The notes beneath the pieces are model-generated. The model was not told the DNA's origin. It ran no database searches and was given only the letters and a program-made list of their open reading frames with translations. A stretch of DNA of 35,623 bases from BQJD01 sp964350265 (lineage in GTDB: Bacteria > Pseudomonadota > Gammaproteobacteria > Arenicellales > CAJQKF01): assembly GCA_964350265.1 (NCBI GenBank), contig CAYGJZ010000043.1, forward strand, positions 1-35,623, written 5' to 3'. The position numbers and the translations under genes are program-made. This document shows positions 17,287 through 26,090 of this stretch, piece after piece. Position 1 is the stretch's first letter, and each line of letters opens with the position of its first letter.

Positions 17287-18120
17287 TCAGGCCGCCGGCG
17301 TCCCGTCGCTGGCGCTGTCGGCGCTCTTCGGCGCGGCCTCGGCGGCCGGTGCGGCCTCGGCAGCCGGCGCGGCCTCCGTGGCGGGGGCATCCTCGATCTC
17401 GACGTAGTCGTCGCCATCGCCAGGGACGGTGATCTGCGCCGACTGGCGGCCGTCGATGATGGCGTCGGCGGCGCCGGCGAGGTACAGCCGGATGGCCCGG
17501 ATGGCATCGTCGTTGCCGGGAATGACGTAGTCGACGCCGTCCGGCGAGGAGTTCGAATCCACCACCGCGACCACCGGGATGCCCAGCTTGCGGGCTTCCT
17601 TCACGGCGATGTACTCGTGGTCGACGTCGATCACGAACAGCGCGTCCGGCGGGCTGTTCATGTCGCGGATGCCGGCCAGCGAGCGGTCCAGCTTCAGTCG
17701 CTCGCGCTCCAGGCGCAGCGCCTCCTTCTTGCCCAGGCGCTGGTAGCCGCCGTTGGTGCGCAGCTCGTCGAGTTCCTTCAACCGGGCTACCGACTTGCGC
17801 ACGGTCTTGAAGTTGGTCAGCATGCCGCCCAGCCAGCGGTGATTGACGTAGGGGGTGCCGCAGCGCTCGGCGTGCTCGCGCACCAGCTTGCTGGCCTGGC
17901 GCTTGGTGCTCACGAACAGGATGGTGCCGCGGTTGGCGGCAATCTTGCCCAGGTAGTTCATGGCTTCCTGGTACAGCGGCAGGGTCTGCTCGAGATTGAT
18001 GATGTGAATCTTGTTGCGGCTGCCGAAGATGTAGGGCTTCATCTTCGGGCACCAGTAGCGGGTCTGGTGGCCGAAATGCACGCCGGCTTCCAGCAGGGAA
18101 CGCAGGGAAAGGTCAGTCAT
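17287..18120 (-). CDS. rpsB: 30S ribosomal protein S2
   Basis: Small-subunit protein that assembles late and helps recruit S1. The 277-residue product starts MTDLSLRSLLEAGVHFGHQT, the invariant S2 opening, and contains FVSTKRQA, VNHRWLGGMLTNF and PDALFVIDVDHEYIAV. It is about 36 residues longer than E. coli S2 because of a C-terminal alanine/glutamate/proline tail (from about residue 240) encoded by an 18-bp imperfect tandem repeat. The ATG at 18120 is preceded by GGAG nine bases upstream; a longer frame adds 21 residues with no S2 character. First gene of the minus-strand operon, behind a structured leader and a strong promoter candidate. Confidence 0.98.
   Translation of the reverse strand: MTDLSLRSLLEAGVHFGHQTRYWCPKMKPYIFGSRNKIHIINLEQTLPLYQEAMNYLGKIAANRGTILFVSTKRQASKLVREHAERCGTPYVNHRWLGGMLTNFKTVRKSVARLKELDELRTNGGYQRLGKKEALRLERERLKLDRSLAGIRDMNSPPDALFVIDVDHEYIAVKEARKLGIPVVAVVDSNSSPDGVDYVIPGNDDAIRAIRLYLAGAADAIIDGRQSAQITVPGDGDDYVEIEDAPATEAAPAAEAAPAAEAAPKSADSASDGTPAA
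17330..17383 (-). repeat. Three imperfect 18-bp tandem copies encoding the S2 tail
   Basis: Units at 17330-17347, 17348-17365 and 17366-17383 share the pattern GGYGCGGCCTC followed by a variable end on the plus strand. On the coding strand they encode AAPAAE-like hexapeptides near the C-terminus of S2. The unit length is a multiple of three, so copy-number change would keep the frame. Confidence 0.75.
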
Positions 18121-18160
18121 CTTGGTTTGCTCCGTTCGGGTTGGTTGCCTGGCGCGACGG

Positions 18161-18194
18161 GACCAGCCGACCCTTGCGGGCACCCGGGCTGGTC
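18161..18194 (-). promoter_or_regulatory. Structured rpsB leader stem-loop, possible S2 autoregulatory site
   Basis: On the transcript, GACCAGCC (18187-18194) pairs perfectly with GGCTGGTC (18161-18168). Inside this stem a second helix CCC-GCAA-GGG closes with a GCAA loop, a classic stable GNRA tetraloop. The element ends 40 bases before the rpsB start codon. Known biology: in gammaproteobacteria S2 represses its own operon by binding the rpsB leader. That this stem is the binding site is inference. Confidence 0.5.
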
Positions 18195-18288
18195 GGGTCT
18201 GTGATGCGTCGCGCGCGAGATGGTAGGTGTATGCGCCGCGCCGGGTCGATTCGTGGTTGACGAACCGGCCGGTCCTCGGCGGCGCGCG

Positions 18289-18316
18289 ATTTTAGCAAAA
18301 AGCGCCACCATGTCGC
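18289..18316 (-). promoter_or_regulatory. Sigma-70-type promoter for the rpsB operon
   Basis: Minus strand reads GCGACA (-35, 18311-18316; 4/6 match), 16-base spacer, TAAAAT (-10, 18289-18294; 5/6 match), then the GC-only discriminator CGCGCGCC. A GC-rich discriminator is typical of ribosomal promoters repressed by ppGpp/DksA. Transcription would start near 18282, giving a leader of about 160 bases. The rpsF promoter has the same eight bases after its -10. Confidence 0.65.
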
Positions 18317-18346
18317 CAGTGCGCGTTGAACCCGCCGCCGCCGTGT

Positions 18347-18375
18347 TCTACTCCCGGCCCTCGGTGCGGTACACT
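18347..18375 (+). promoter_or_regulatory. Weak map promoter candidate
   Basis: TCTACT (18347-18352), 17-base spacer, TACACT (18370-18375; 4/6 match to the -10 consensus). The -35 match is poor. An alternative -35, TTGAAC at 18326-18331, pairs only with a poor -10. Given as the best available site, not as an established one. Confidence 0.25.
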
Positions 18376-18456
18376 CCACGCCCCCGTTTCCCGTTGGACC
18401 CCGCGGGCTGCGGCCGGACAGGCCGCCCACCCGCCCGACTGCCCGTGACCCTGCCC

Positions 18457-19218
18457 ATGACCATCAAAACGCCGGAAGAGATCGAGAAAATGCGCGTCGC
18501 CGGGCGACTCGCCGCCCAGGTGCTGGACATGATCGGCCCGCACGTGAAAGCGGGGGTAACCACCGGCGAACTGGACGCCATCTGCCACGAATTCATCGTG
18601 AACGAGCTGGATGCCATCCCCGCGCCGCTGAACTACCGCGGTTTTCCCAAGTCCATCTGCACCTCGGTCAACCACGTCATCTGCCACGGCATTCCCGGCG
18701 AGAAGAAGCTGAAGAACGGCGACATCATCAACATCGACATCACCGTGATCAAGGACGGCTTCCACGGCGACACCAGCCGCATGTTCGCGGTGGGCAAGAC
18801 GCCGATCCGCGCCAGCCGACTGATGGAGACCTGCTACGAGGCGATGAAGCTCGGCATCGAGCAGGTGCGTCCCGGGGTAAAGCTCGGCGATATCGGCCAC
18901 GTCATCCAGACCCACGCCGAGGCCGCCGGCTTCTCGGTGGTGCGCGAGTACTGCGGACACGGCATCGGACGCGGCTTTCACGAGGACCCGCAGATCCTGC
19001 ACTACGGCAAGCCCGGCACCGGGCTCGCGGTCAAGGAGGGCATGACCTTCACCATCGAGCCGATGCTCAATGCCGGACGCAAGGAAACCCGCCTGCTCGC
19101 CGACGGCTGGACCGTGGTCACCCGCGATCACAGCCTGAGCGCCCAGTGGGAACACACCATCGCGGTGACCCGCGACGGCTTCGAGGTACTGACCCTGTCC
19201 GAGGGGGCAACGCTGTAG
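18457..19218 (+). CDS. map: Type I methionine aminopeptidase
   Basis: Removes the initiator methionine from new proteins when the second residue is small. The 253-residue product has all five metal ligands of the pita-bread fold: D94 and D105 (NIDITVIKDGFHGDTSRMF), H168 (YCGHGIGRGFHE), E201 (FTIEPML) and E232 (AQWEHTI). It has no N-terminal zinc-finger extension, so it is the short bacterial form. The ATG at 18457 gives the conserved MTIKTPEEIEKMRVAGRLAA; the open frame extends upstream but over promoter sequence. It diverges from rpsB and precedes glnD by 49 bases, as in E. coli. Confidence 0.98.
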   Translation: MTIKTPEEIEKMRVAGRLAAQVLDMIGPHVKAGVTTGELDAICHEFIVNELDAIPAPLNYRGFPKSICTSVNHVICHGIPGEKKLKNGDIINIDITVIKDGFHGDTSRMFAVGKTPIRASRLMETCYEAMKLGIEQVRPGVKLGDIGHVIQTHAEAAGFSVVREYCGHGIGRGFHEDPQILHYGKPGTGLAVKEGMTFTIEPMLNAGRKETRLLADGWTVVTRDHSLSAQWEHTIAVTRDGFEVLTLSEGATL

Positions 19219-19267
19219 CCCCTCGGCCGGCAATCCCGTCGACCCCGTGCCGCAGGTCGGACCCGCC

Positions 19268-21937
19268 ATGAGCCAACGACTGACACGCAAGGAGCTGCTC
19301 GACCCGGAGCGATTTCGCGACGAGGTCCTCGCCGCCGCCTCGCCCATCGCCGTGTTCAAGGAGGCGCTGGCCCGCGGCCGTGAACTGCTGCAGGAGTTCC
19401 ACCTCGCCGGCGGCTCGCCGGCGGTGGAAGTGGCCCACCACACCTGGCTCGTCGACCGCCTGCTCGAGGTCGCCTGGGACATGGCCGGGCGCGACTTCCC
19501 CGGCCGCGACGGCGCGGCGCTGATCGCCGTCGGCGGCTATGGCCGGGGCGAGCTGCACCCCTACTCCGACATCGACCTGTTGCTGCTGATGCAGGCCAGG
19601 GTCAACCGCGACACCATGGAGTTCGCCGAGCACCTGGTCCGCCTGCTGTGGGACATCGGCCTGGAGGTCGGACACAGCGTGCGCAACCTCAAGCAGTGCG
19701 TCAGCGAGGCACGCGCCGATCTCAGCGTGGTCACCAACCTGATGGAGAGCCGCCACCTGTGCGGCGATGCGGAACTGCACCCACAGCTGGTCACCCGCAT
19801 CGGCCCGGACCGGATCTGGCCGGTGAAGAAGTACTTTGCCGAGAAGCTGCGCGAACAGACCGACCGCTATGCCCGCTTCGAGGACACCGCCTACAATCTC
19901 GAGCCGCACATCAAGGAAGGGCCCGGCGGCCTGCGCGACATCCAGATGATCCTGTGGGTCACCCAGCGCTACTTCGGCGCTGGCGGCTTCCGCGAGCTGG
20001 TCGAGCGCGGCTTCCTCACCCAGGACGAGTACCGCGCGCTGGTCCGCAACCGCAACTTCCTGTGGCGGCTGCGCGCCAGCGCCCACTGGCTCGCCGGTCG
20101 CCGCGAAGACCGGCTGCTGTTCGACTACCAGCGAGACATCGCCAGCGAGTTCGGCTACCGCGACAAGCCCGGCAATCTCGCGGTGGAGCAGTTGATGAAG
20201 CGCTACTACCGCACCATCAAGGAACTGCACCTGCTCAACGAGATCCTGCTGCAGCACTTCCAGGAAGCCATCCTCAAGCGTGGCCGCAGCAAGGTGGTGG
20301 CCATCAACCGTCGCTTCCGCGCCATCGACGGCTTCCTCGAGGTGATCTCGGAAAAGGTCTTCGACCGCCAGCCCTTCGCGCTGCTGGAGCTGTTCCTGAT
20401 CCTGCAGCAGAACCCGGCCCTGAAGGGCGTGCGCGCGCAGACCATTCGCCAGGTGCGCGCGCGGCTGAACCGGATCAACGCCGAGTTCCGCCGCGACCTG
20501 CGCTGCACCAGCCTGTTCATGGAGATTTTCCGGCACAGTTCGGGCCTGACCCACAGCCTGCGCAAGATGAACAACTACGGCGTGCTCGGCGCCTACCTGC
20601 CCGAGTTCGGCCGCGTGGTGGGGCAGATGCAGCATGACCTGTTCCACGTCTACACGGTGGATGCCCACCTGCTGTTCGTGGTGCGCAACCTGCGCCGGTT
20701 CGCGGTGGAGAAGCACCACCACGAGTTTCCGCTGGCCAGCGAGATCATCTCCAACCTGTTCAAGCCCTTCCGGCTCTACCTGGCCGGGCTGTTCCACGAC
20801 ATCGCCAAGGGCCGCGGCGGCGACCACTCCGAACTCGGCGAGAAGGATGCCTACCGCATCTGCAAGCAGCACGACCTGTCGGACTACGATGCCCGCTTCG
20901 TGGCCTGGCTGGTGCGCAACCACCTGCTGATGTCGTGGACCGCGCAGAAGCAGGACATCACCGATCCCGACGTGGTCAACCGCTTCGCCTCCCAGGTCGG
21001 CGACCAGGAACACCTGGACAACCTGTACCTGTTGACCGTGGCCGATATCCGCGCCACCTCGCCGCACGTGTGGAACAGCTGGAAGGGACAACTGTTGTTC
21101 GACCTCTACCGGGCCACCCGGCGTGCACTGCAACTGGGTCTTGGCGAACCGGTCAACATCAAGCAGCAGATCACCGACATCAAGACCGACGTGATGCGGC
21201 TGATGCCGCAGGCCTCGCGCAACCGCAAGGCGGTGGAGGCCTTCTGGGAGCAGCTCGAGGACGAGTACTTCGTGCGCAACGACCCGGACACCATCGGCTG
21301 GCACGGCGAGGCGCTGATGAATGCCCGCGCCAGCGAGATCCCCATCGTCGAGGTGCGCCACATCGCCCAGCTCGAGGCCCTGCAGTTCGTGGTGCTGGCA
21401 CCATATACCGGGCACCTGTTCGCCAACGTCGCCGGCGCCTTCGAGCGCTCACGGCTGTCCATTGCCGACGCGCGGCTGCACCGCATGAACTCGGGCATGG
21501 TGCTGCTGGCCTTCCTGGTGCTGGTGGACGAGGCCGCGGAGACCCGTGCCGCGGCCCTGCAGATGCTGGCGCGCAACCTGCGCCAGAAAATCCTCAAGCC
21601 GGGCGGTGCCGCGCCATCCTCGCGACGACTGCCGCGCGCGCTGAAGCATTTCAAGACGCCGACCACGGTGACCGTGAACACCCATCCGTCGGGCAACTAC
21701 TCGATCATGGAGCTGGTCACCCGCGACCGACCCGGCCTGCTGCACGTGGTCGCCACCGGGCTGATCGACTGCAAGGTGGAGCTGCTCTCCGCCCGTGTCA
21801 GCACCTTCGGCGAACGGGTGGAGGACATCTTCCTGATCACCAACCGCGACGGCGAGCCGGTGACCGACGACAGCCAGCGCGAGTGCATCGAACAGCGCAT
21901 CGGCGAGCTGGTGGACCACGCTTCGACGAATGCCTGA
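19268..21937 (+). CDS. glnD: Bifunctional PII uridylyltransferase/uridylyl-removing enzyme
   Basis: Primary glutamine sensor of nitrogen control: it uridylylates PII proteins when glutamine is low and removes UMP when it is high. The 889-residue product (E. coli 890) has the nucleotidyltransferase motif GGYGRGELHPYSDIDLLLL at residues 89-107, an HD hydrolase domain with GLFHDIAKGRGGDHSELG near residue 508, and two C-terminal ACT domains (from about 690 and about 810) that bind glutamine. The ATG at 19268 is used; a GTG seven codons upstream is possible. PII genes (glnB, glnK) are not in the window. Neighbours map and dapD match the E. coli order. Confidence 0.98.
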   Translation: MSQRLTRKELLDPERFRDEVLAAASPIAVFKEALARGRELLQEFHLAGGSPAVEVAHHTWLVDRLLEVAWDMAGRDFPGRDGAALIAVGGYGRGELHPYSDIDLLLLMQARVNRDTMEFAEHLVRLLWDIGLEVGHSVRNLKQCVSEARADLSVVTNLMESRHLCGDAELHPQLVTRIGPDRIWPVKKYFAEKLREQTDRYARFEDTAYNLEPHIKEGPGGLRDIQMILWVTQRYFGAGGFRELVERGFLTQDEYRALVRNRNFLWRLRASAHWLAGRREDRLLFDYQRDIASEFGYRDKPGNLAVEQLMKRYYRTIKELHLLNEILLQHFQEAILKRGRSKVVAINRRFRAIDGFLEVISEKVFDRQPFALLELFLILQQNPALKGVRAQTIRQVRARLNRINAEFRRDLRCTSLFMEIFRHSSGLTHSLRKMNNYGVLGAYLPEFGRVVGQMQHDLFHVYTVDAHLLFVVRNLRRFAVEKHHHEFPLASEIISNLFKPFRLYLAGLFHDIAKGRGGDHSELGEKDAYRICKQHDLSDYDARFVAWLVRNHLLMSWTAQKQDITDPDVVNRFASQVGDQEHLDNLYLLTVADIRATSPHVWNSWKGQLLFDLYRATRRALQLGLGEPVNIKQQITDIKTDVMRLMPQASRNRKAVEAFWEQLEDEYFVRNDPDTIGWHGEALMNARASEIPIVEVRHIAQLEALQFVVLAPYTGHLFANVAGAFERSRLSIADARLHRMNSGMVLLAFLVLVDEAAETRAAALQMLARNLRQKILKPGGAAPSSRRLPRALKHFKTPTTVTVNTHPSGNYSIMELVTRDRPGLLHVVATGLIDCKVELLSARVSTFGERVEDIFLITNRDGEPVTDDSQRECIEQRIGELVDHASTNA

Positions 21938-21956
21938 CCGCCGCCGTCGAATCCGC

Positions 21957-21985
21957 TGGCCCCGGGGCGGGCCATTCTCTATACT
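21957..21985 (+). promoter_or_regulatory. dapD promoter candidate
   Basis: TGGCCC (21957-21962; 3/6 match), 17-base spacer, TATACT (21980-21985; 5/6 match), followed by TTCGCGCG. A transcript from here would have a leader of about 65 bases before dapD. The glnD-dapD gap is 120 bases, large compared with other junctions here, which fits an internal promoter. Confidence 0.5.
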
Positions 21986-22057
21986 TTCGCGCGATGAGCT
22001 CTCCGCATTTTCGCGCCTTTTCAAATACCTGTTAACGAAAGTACAAGGAACTTCACC

Positions 22058-22879
<822 letters not shown>

Positions 22880-22907
22880 AGCCGTCGCCACGCGCCGGAG
22901 TCACCCC

Positions 22908-23663
22908 TTGCAAGCTACCCTGACACTGGACATGGCCTGCGGGTCGGACACCGGCAAGGTTCGTTCGCGCAACGAGGACCACGTGCGCATCGATCCCGAC
23001 CTCGGCCTGGTGGTGCTGTCCGACGGCATGGGCGGGCACAAGGCCGGCGACGTCGCCAGCCAGGTGGCGGTGGACACCATCGCCCAGTACTGGCGCACGG
23101 CCTGCGCCGACGGCATGGTCGGCGGCAACCGGCGCAGCGACGAGCTGCTCTCGGCGGTGTCCCGGGCCAACGAGGAAGTGTTCACGCTGTCGAAGAACAA
23201 CCCCGAGTTCCAGGGCATGGGCGCCACCGTGATCGCCGCCCACTTCGCCGCCGACGGCCTGTGCGCGGTGCACCTGGGCGACTCGCGCCTGTACCGCTTC
23301 CGGCAGGGACAGCTGCAGCAACTCAGCCACGATCACACCCATGCCCAGGAGTCGGTGCGGCTCGGCCTGATCTCCGCCGACGAGGCCCGCGGCGGCTATG
23401 GCTGGAACCTGTTGCTGAAGGCGCTCGGCGTGGACTCGGCCATCGAGCCGGACGTCATCTCCGCGCCGCTGATGCACGGCGACATCTTCCTGCTCGGCTC
23501 CGACGGCCTGACCGACGCGGTGCACGATGACGAGATCAAGACCCGCCTCTCCCTGGGCAACAACCAGTTGCCGGACATGGTCGAGGACCTCATCGACCTG
23601 GCCAACGTCAACGGCGGCCCGGACAACATCTCGGTGGCACTGGTGCGGGTGCTGACCCGCTAG
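22908..23663 (+). CDS. PP2C-family (PPM) serine/threonine protein phosphatase
   Basis: Predicted Mn/Mg-dependent phosphatase of 251 residues, made only of the catalytic domain, with no membrane segment. All core PPM motifs are intact: GKVRSRNEDH (residues 16-25), DGMGGHKAGD (39-48) with the metal-binding Asp-Gly, GMGATV, VHLGDSRLYR, LGSDGLTD and NGGPDNISVALV near the end. The start is TTG at 22908 because GGAG lies seven bases before it; an ATG at 22932 would remove part of the first strand. It follows dapD by 28 bases and ends 2 bases from the convergent radA stop. It resembles the Stp/PppA type; in other bacteria such enzymes pair with Hanks-type kinases, but no kinase, FHA or secretion gene is nearby. 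Substrate unknown. Confidence 0.9.
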   Translation: MQATLTLDMACGSDTGKVRSRNEDHVRIDPDLGLVVLSDGMGGHKAGDVASQVAVDTIAQYWRTACADGMVGGNRRSDELLSAVSRANEEVFTLSKNNPEFQGMGATVIAAHFAADGLCAVHLGDSRLYRFRQGQLQQLSHDHTHAQESVRLGLISADEARGGYGWNLLLKALGVDSAIEPDVISAPLMHGDIFLLGSDGLTDAVHDDEIKTRLSLGNNQLPDMVEDLIDLANVNGGPDNISVALVRVLTR

Positions 23664-23665
23664 CC

Positions 23666-25021
23666 TCAGAAACCGATCCGCGCCAGCGCCTCGGGCAGCC
23701 GCGCCACGGCATCCACGGCAATCTTCAGCGACCCGGTCCCGGTGCGGTTGGCGGCCGGCACCAGGGCGCGGGAGAAGCCCAGCTTCTGTGCCTCGCGCAG
23801 TCGCTCCAGCGCCCCCTGCACCGGGCGCAGTTCCCCGGACAGGCCGATCTCGCCGAACACCACCAGGTCTTCGGGCAATGGCCGGTTGGCCAGGCTGGAG
23901 AGCACCGCCAGCACCACCGCGAGATCCACCCCCGGCTCGGTGACCCGCACCCCGCCGACCACGTTGACGAACACGTCCTGGTCGCCGAAACCGTAGCCGG
24001 CATGGCGGTGCAGCACCGCCAGCAGCATGCTCATGCGGTTCTGGTCCAGCCCGATGCCCAGCCGTCTCGGGTTGGACAGGCTGCTGGCATCGACCAGCGC
24101 CTGCACTTCCACCAGCAGCGGGCGGGTGCCCTCCCAGGTGGCAAAGGCGGCGCTGCCCGGCGCCGGGTCCTCGCCGCGGTTGAGAAAGATCGCCGAGGGA
24201 TTGGACACGTCGCGCACGCCGCGGTCGGTCATGGCGAAGACGCCGATCTCGTTGACCGCGCCGAAACGGTTCTTGATCGCCCGGATCAGGCGAAAGCGGC
24301 TGCTGCGGTCGCCCTCGAAGTAGAGCACGCTGTCGACCATGTGCTCGAGCACCCGGGGCCCGGCCAGGTTGCCCTCCTTGGTGACGTGCCCCACGAGCAG
24401 CACCACGCAGCGCGTGGACTTGGCATGGCTGACCAGCCGCGAGGCACATTCGCGCACCTGGGTGACGCTGCCCGGCGCCGAGCTGACGGCATCGCAGTAC
24501 AGGGTCTGCACCGAGTCGGCCACCAGCACCGCCGGCGACGCTGCGCGTGCCGCCTCGAGCACGTGGTCGACGTTGTTCTCCGCCAAGAGTTCCAGCGACG
24601 AGTCCCGGCAGGCCAGTCGCTCGGCGCGCATCGCCACCTGCTGCGGCGACTCCTCGCCGGTTACGTACAGCGCCGGGCGCGACTTCGACAGGTGATGCAG
24701 GGCCTGCAGCAGCAGGGTCGACTTGCCGATGCCCGGATCGCCGCCGATCAGCACCACCGAGCCGGCCACCAGGCCGCCACCGAGCACGCGGTCGAGCTCC
24801 GCCGAGCCGGTGGCCAGCCGCGGCAGGTCCTCGGTGTCGATCTGCGACAGGCGCGCCGGGCGCGGTCGTTCGCCGCCGGGGCCGCTGCGTGCGCCGGCCC
24901 GCGTGGTCGATGGCGCCTCGGTCAGCGTGTTCCAGGCACCGCAGTGCTGGCACTGGCCACTCCACTTGGGATGCTCGCCACCGCACTCGCTGCAGAAGAA
25001 TACCGTCTTAGCCGTGGCCAA
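23666..25021 (-). CDS. radA: DNA repair protein RadA (Sms), branch-migration ATPase
   Basis: RecA-like helicase that helps process recombination intermediates. The 451-residue product has a zinc finger with C10, C13, C24 and C27, a Walker A motif GGDPGIGKSTLLLQ near residues 90-103, the RadA-specific IKNRFGAVNEIG, and a C-terminal Lon-like domain. The start is TTG at 25021: GGAGG lies six bases upstream, and it gives MATAKTVFFCSECG, the normal RadA N-terminus. The first 14 bases overlap the end of alr, so the two are probably translationally coupled. Upstream residues in the same frame are alr sequence read out of frame. Convergent with the phosphatase gene. Confidence 0.96.
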   Translation of the reverse strand: MATAKTVFFCSECGGEHPKWSGQCQHCGAWNTLTEAPSTTRAGARSGPGGERPRPARLSQIDTEDLPRLATGSAELDRVLGGGLVAGSVVLIGGDPGIGKSTLLLQALHHLSKSRPALYVTGEESPQQVAMRAERLACRDSSLELLAENNVDHVLEAARAASPAVLVADSVQTLYCDAVSSAPGSVTQVRECASRLVSHAKSTRCVVLLVGHVTKEGNLAGPRVLEHMVDSVLYFEGDRSSRFRLIRAIKNRFGAVNEIGVFAMTDRGVRDVSNPSAIFLNRGEDPAPGSAAFATWEGTRPLLVEVQALVDASSLSNPRRLGIGLDQNRMSMLLAVLHRHAGYGFGDQDVFVNVVGGVRVTEPGVDLAVVLAVLSSLANRPLPEDLVVFGEIGLSGELRPVQGALERLREAQKLGFSRALVPAANRTGTGSLKIAVDAVARLPEALARIGF

Positions 25022-26090
25022 CGTTGTCCTCCACCCGGGTCGGCCGCGCCGACAGGCGGCAGAACAGTTCGTAGGCAATGGTGTCGCAGTGCCCGGCCAC
25101 CTCCTCCGCCGGCAGGCCGGCGCCCCACAGCACCACCCGCTGGTCGCGGTCGATCTCGCCAAGATCGGTGACGTCCACCAGCAGGGAATCCATCGACACC
25201 CGGCCGATCAGCGGCGCGATGCCCTCCTCCAGCCGCACCGGGGTGCCATCGGCGGCGCTGCGCGGGTAGCCGTCGCCGTAGCCACAGGCAATCACCGCCG
25301 CGCGGGTCGGACGCTGGCAGCGAAAGCGACCACCGTAGCCCACCGGCTGGCCGGCGGCGAATTCGCGCAGGGCAAGGATCTTCGCGTCCAGGGTCATCAC
25401 CGGGGCGAGACCGAGGGAGGCGGCATCGCGGTCGTTCACCGGGCAGACGCCGTAGAGCATGATGCCCGGCCGAACGATGTCCAGGCGGCTTTCCGGCCAG
25501 CCGACCAGGCCGGCGGAGTTGGCCAGCGAGCGCGGCAGGTTGCCGGCGTCGACGGCACGAAACCGGTCAAGCTGCTGGCGGTTGCCGGCGTCCCCCGGAT
25601 TGTCGGCGTTGGCCAGGTGGCTGGCCAGTGCCGCCACCGCGATGTCGTGGTCACGGAGCGCGGACAGCACCGCGGGCACCTCGGCGGGGGCGAAGCCCAG
25701 GCGGCCCATGCCCGAGTCGACCTTCACCACCACCTGCGCCGGATGTCGCGAGGCATTGGCGAGGGCCGCAAGCTGTGCGTGGTCGTGCAGCACCGGCACG
25801 AGGTCGTAGTCGACCACCACGTCGAGATCGTCGGCGGGGTCGAAGTCGGACAGCACCCACAGCAACTGGCCGGCACCGGCCCGGCGCAGGGCCAGGGCCT
25901 CGTCGACGCTGGCCACCGCGAAGCCGTCCACCCGGTCGGCCAGGTGCCGCAGGGCGAAGGCCACGCCATGGCCGTAGGCATCGGACTTGACCACCGCCAG
26001 GAAGGTCGCCTCCGGCGCCAGCTGCCGGACCACCGCGGCATTGTTGCGCAGCGCGGCGCCGTCCAGCATCACCCGGACGCGGTCGCTCAC
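25008..26090 (-). CDS. alr: Alanine racemase
   Basis: PLP enzyme interconverting L- and D-alanine for peptidoglycan synthesis. The 360-residue product has the PLP lysine K35 in LAVVKSDAYGHG, the conserved VDSGMGRLGF, the PLP-phosphate-binding region, GYGGRF with the catalytic tyrosine in the C-terminal domain, and IGRVSMDSLLVDVT. The start is GTG at 26090, overlapping the dnaB stop as GTGA; this gives the usual short N-terminus before the first strand. dnaB-alr is a standard gammaproteobacterial pair. Whether it is the biosynthetic or a catabolic racemase cannot be told from sequence; the operon position favours biosynthetic. Confidence 0.96.
   Translation of the reverse strand: MSDRVRVMLDGAALRNNAAVVRQLAPEATFLAVVKSDAYGHGVAFALRHLADRVDGFAVASVDEALALRRAGAGQLLWVLSDFDPADDLDVVVDYDLVPVLHDHAQLAALANASRHPAQVVVKVDSGMGRLGFAPAEVPAVLSALRDHDIAVAALASHLANADNPGDAGNRQQLDRFRAVDAGNLPRSLANSAGLVGWPESRLDIVRPGIMLYGVCPVNDRDAASLGLAPVMTLDAKILALREFAAGQPVGYGGRFRCQRPTRAAVIACGYGDGYPRSAADGTPVRLEEGIAPLIGRVSMDSLLVDVTDLGEIDRDQRVVLWGAGLPAEEVAGHCDTIAYELFCRLSARPTRVEDNVGHG

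Larger units (their letters stand above)
18121..18456. promoter_or_regulatory. Divergent control region between rpsB and map
   Basis: This 336-base gap has no convincing protein gene. On the minus strand it holds the rpsB promoter (18289-18316), a leader of about 160 bases with a long stem-loop (18161-18194), and the rpsB ribosome binding site GGAG. On the plus strand it must hold the map promoter, for which only weak candidates are visible. The rest is GC-rich sequence with no repeat that I can interpret. Confidence 0.75.

Noticed and set aside
19118..21415. Open frame of 765 codons antisense to glnD
   Set aside because: Same codon-bias shadow; glnD on the plus strand has full domain support.
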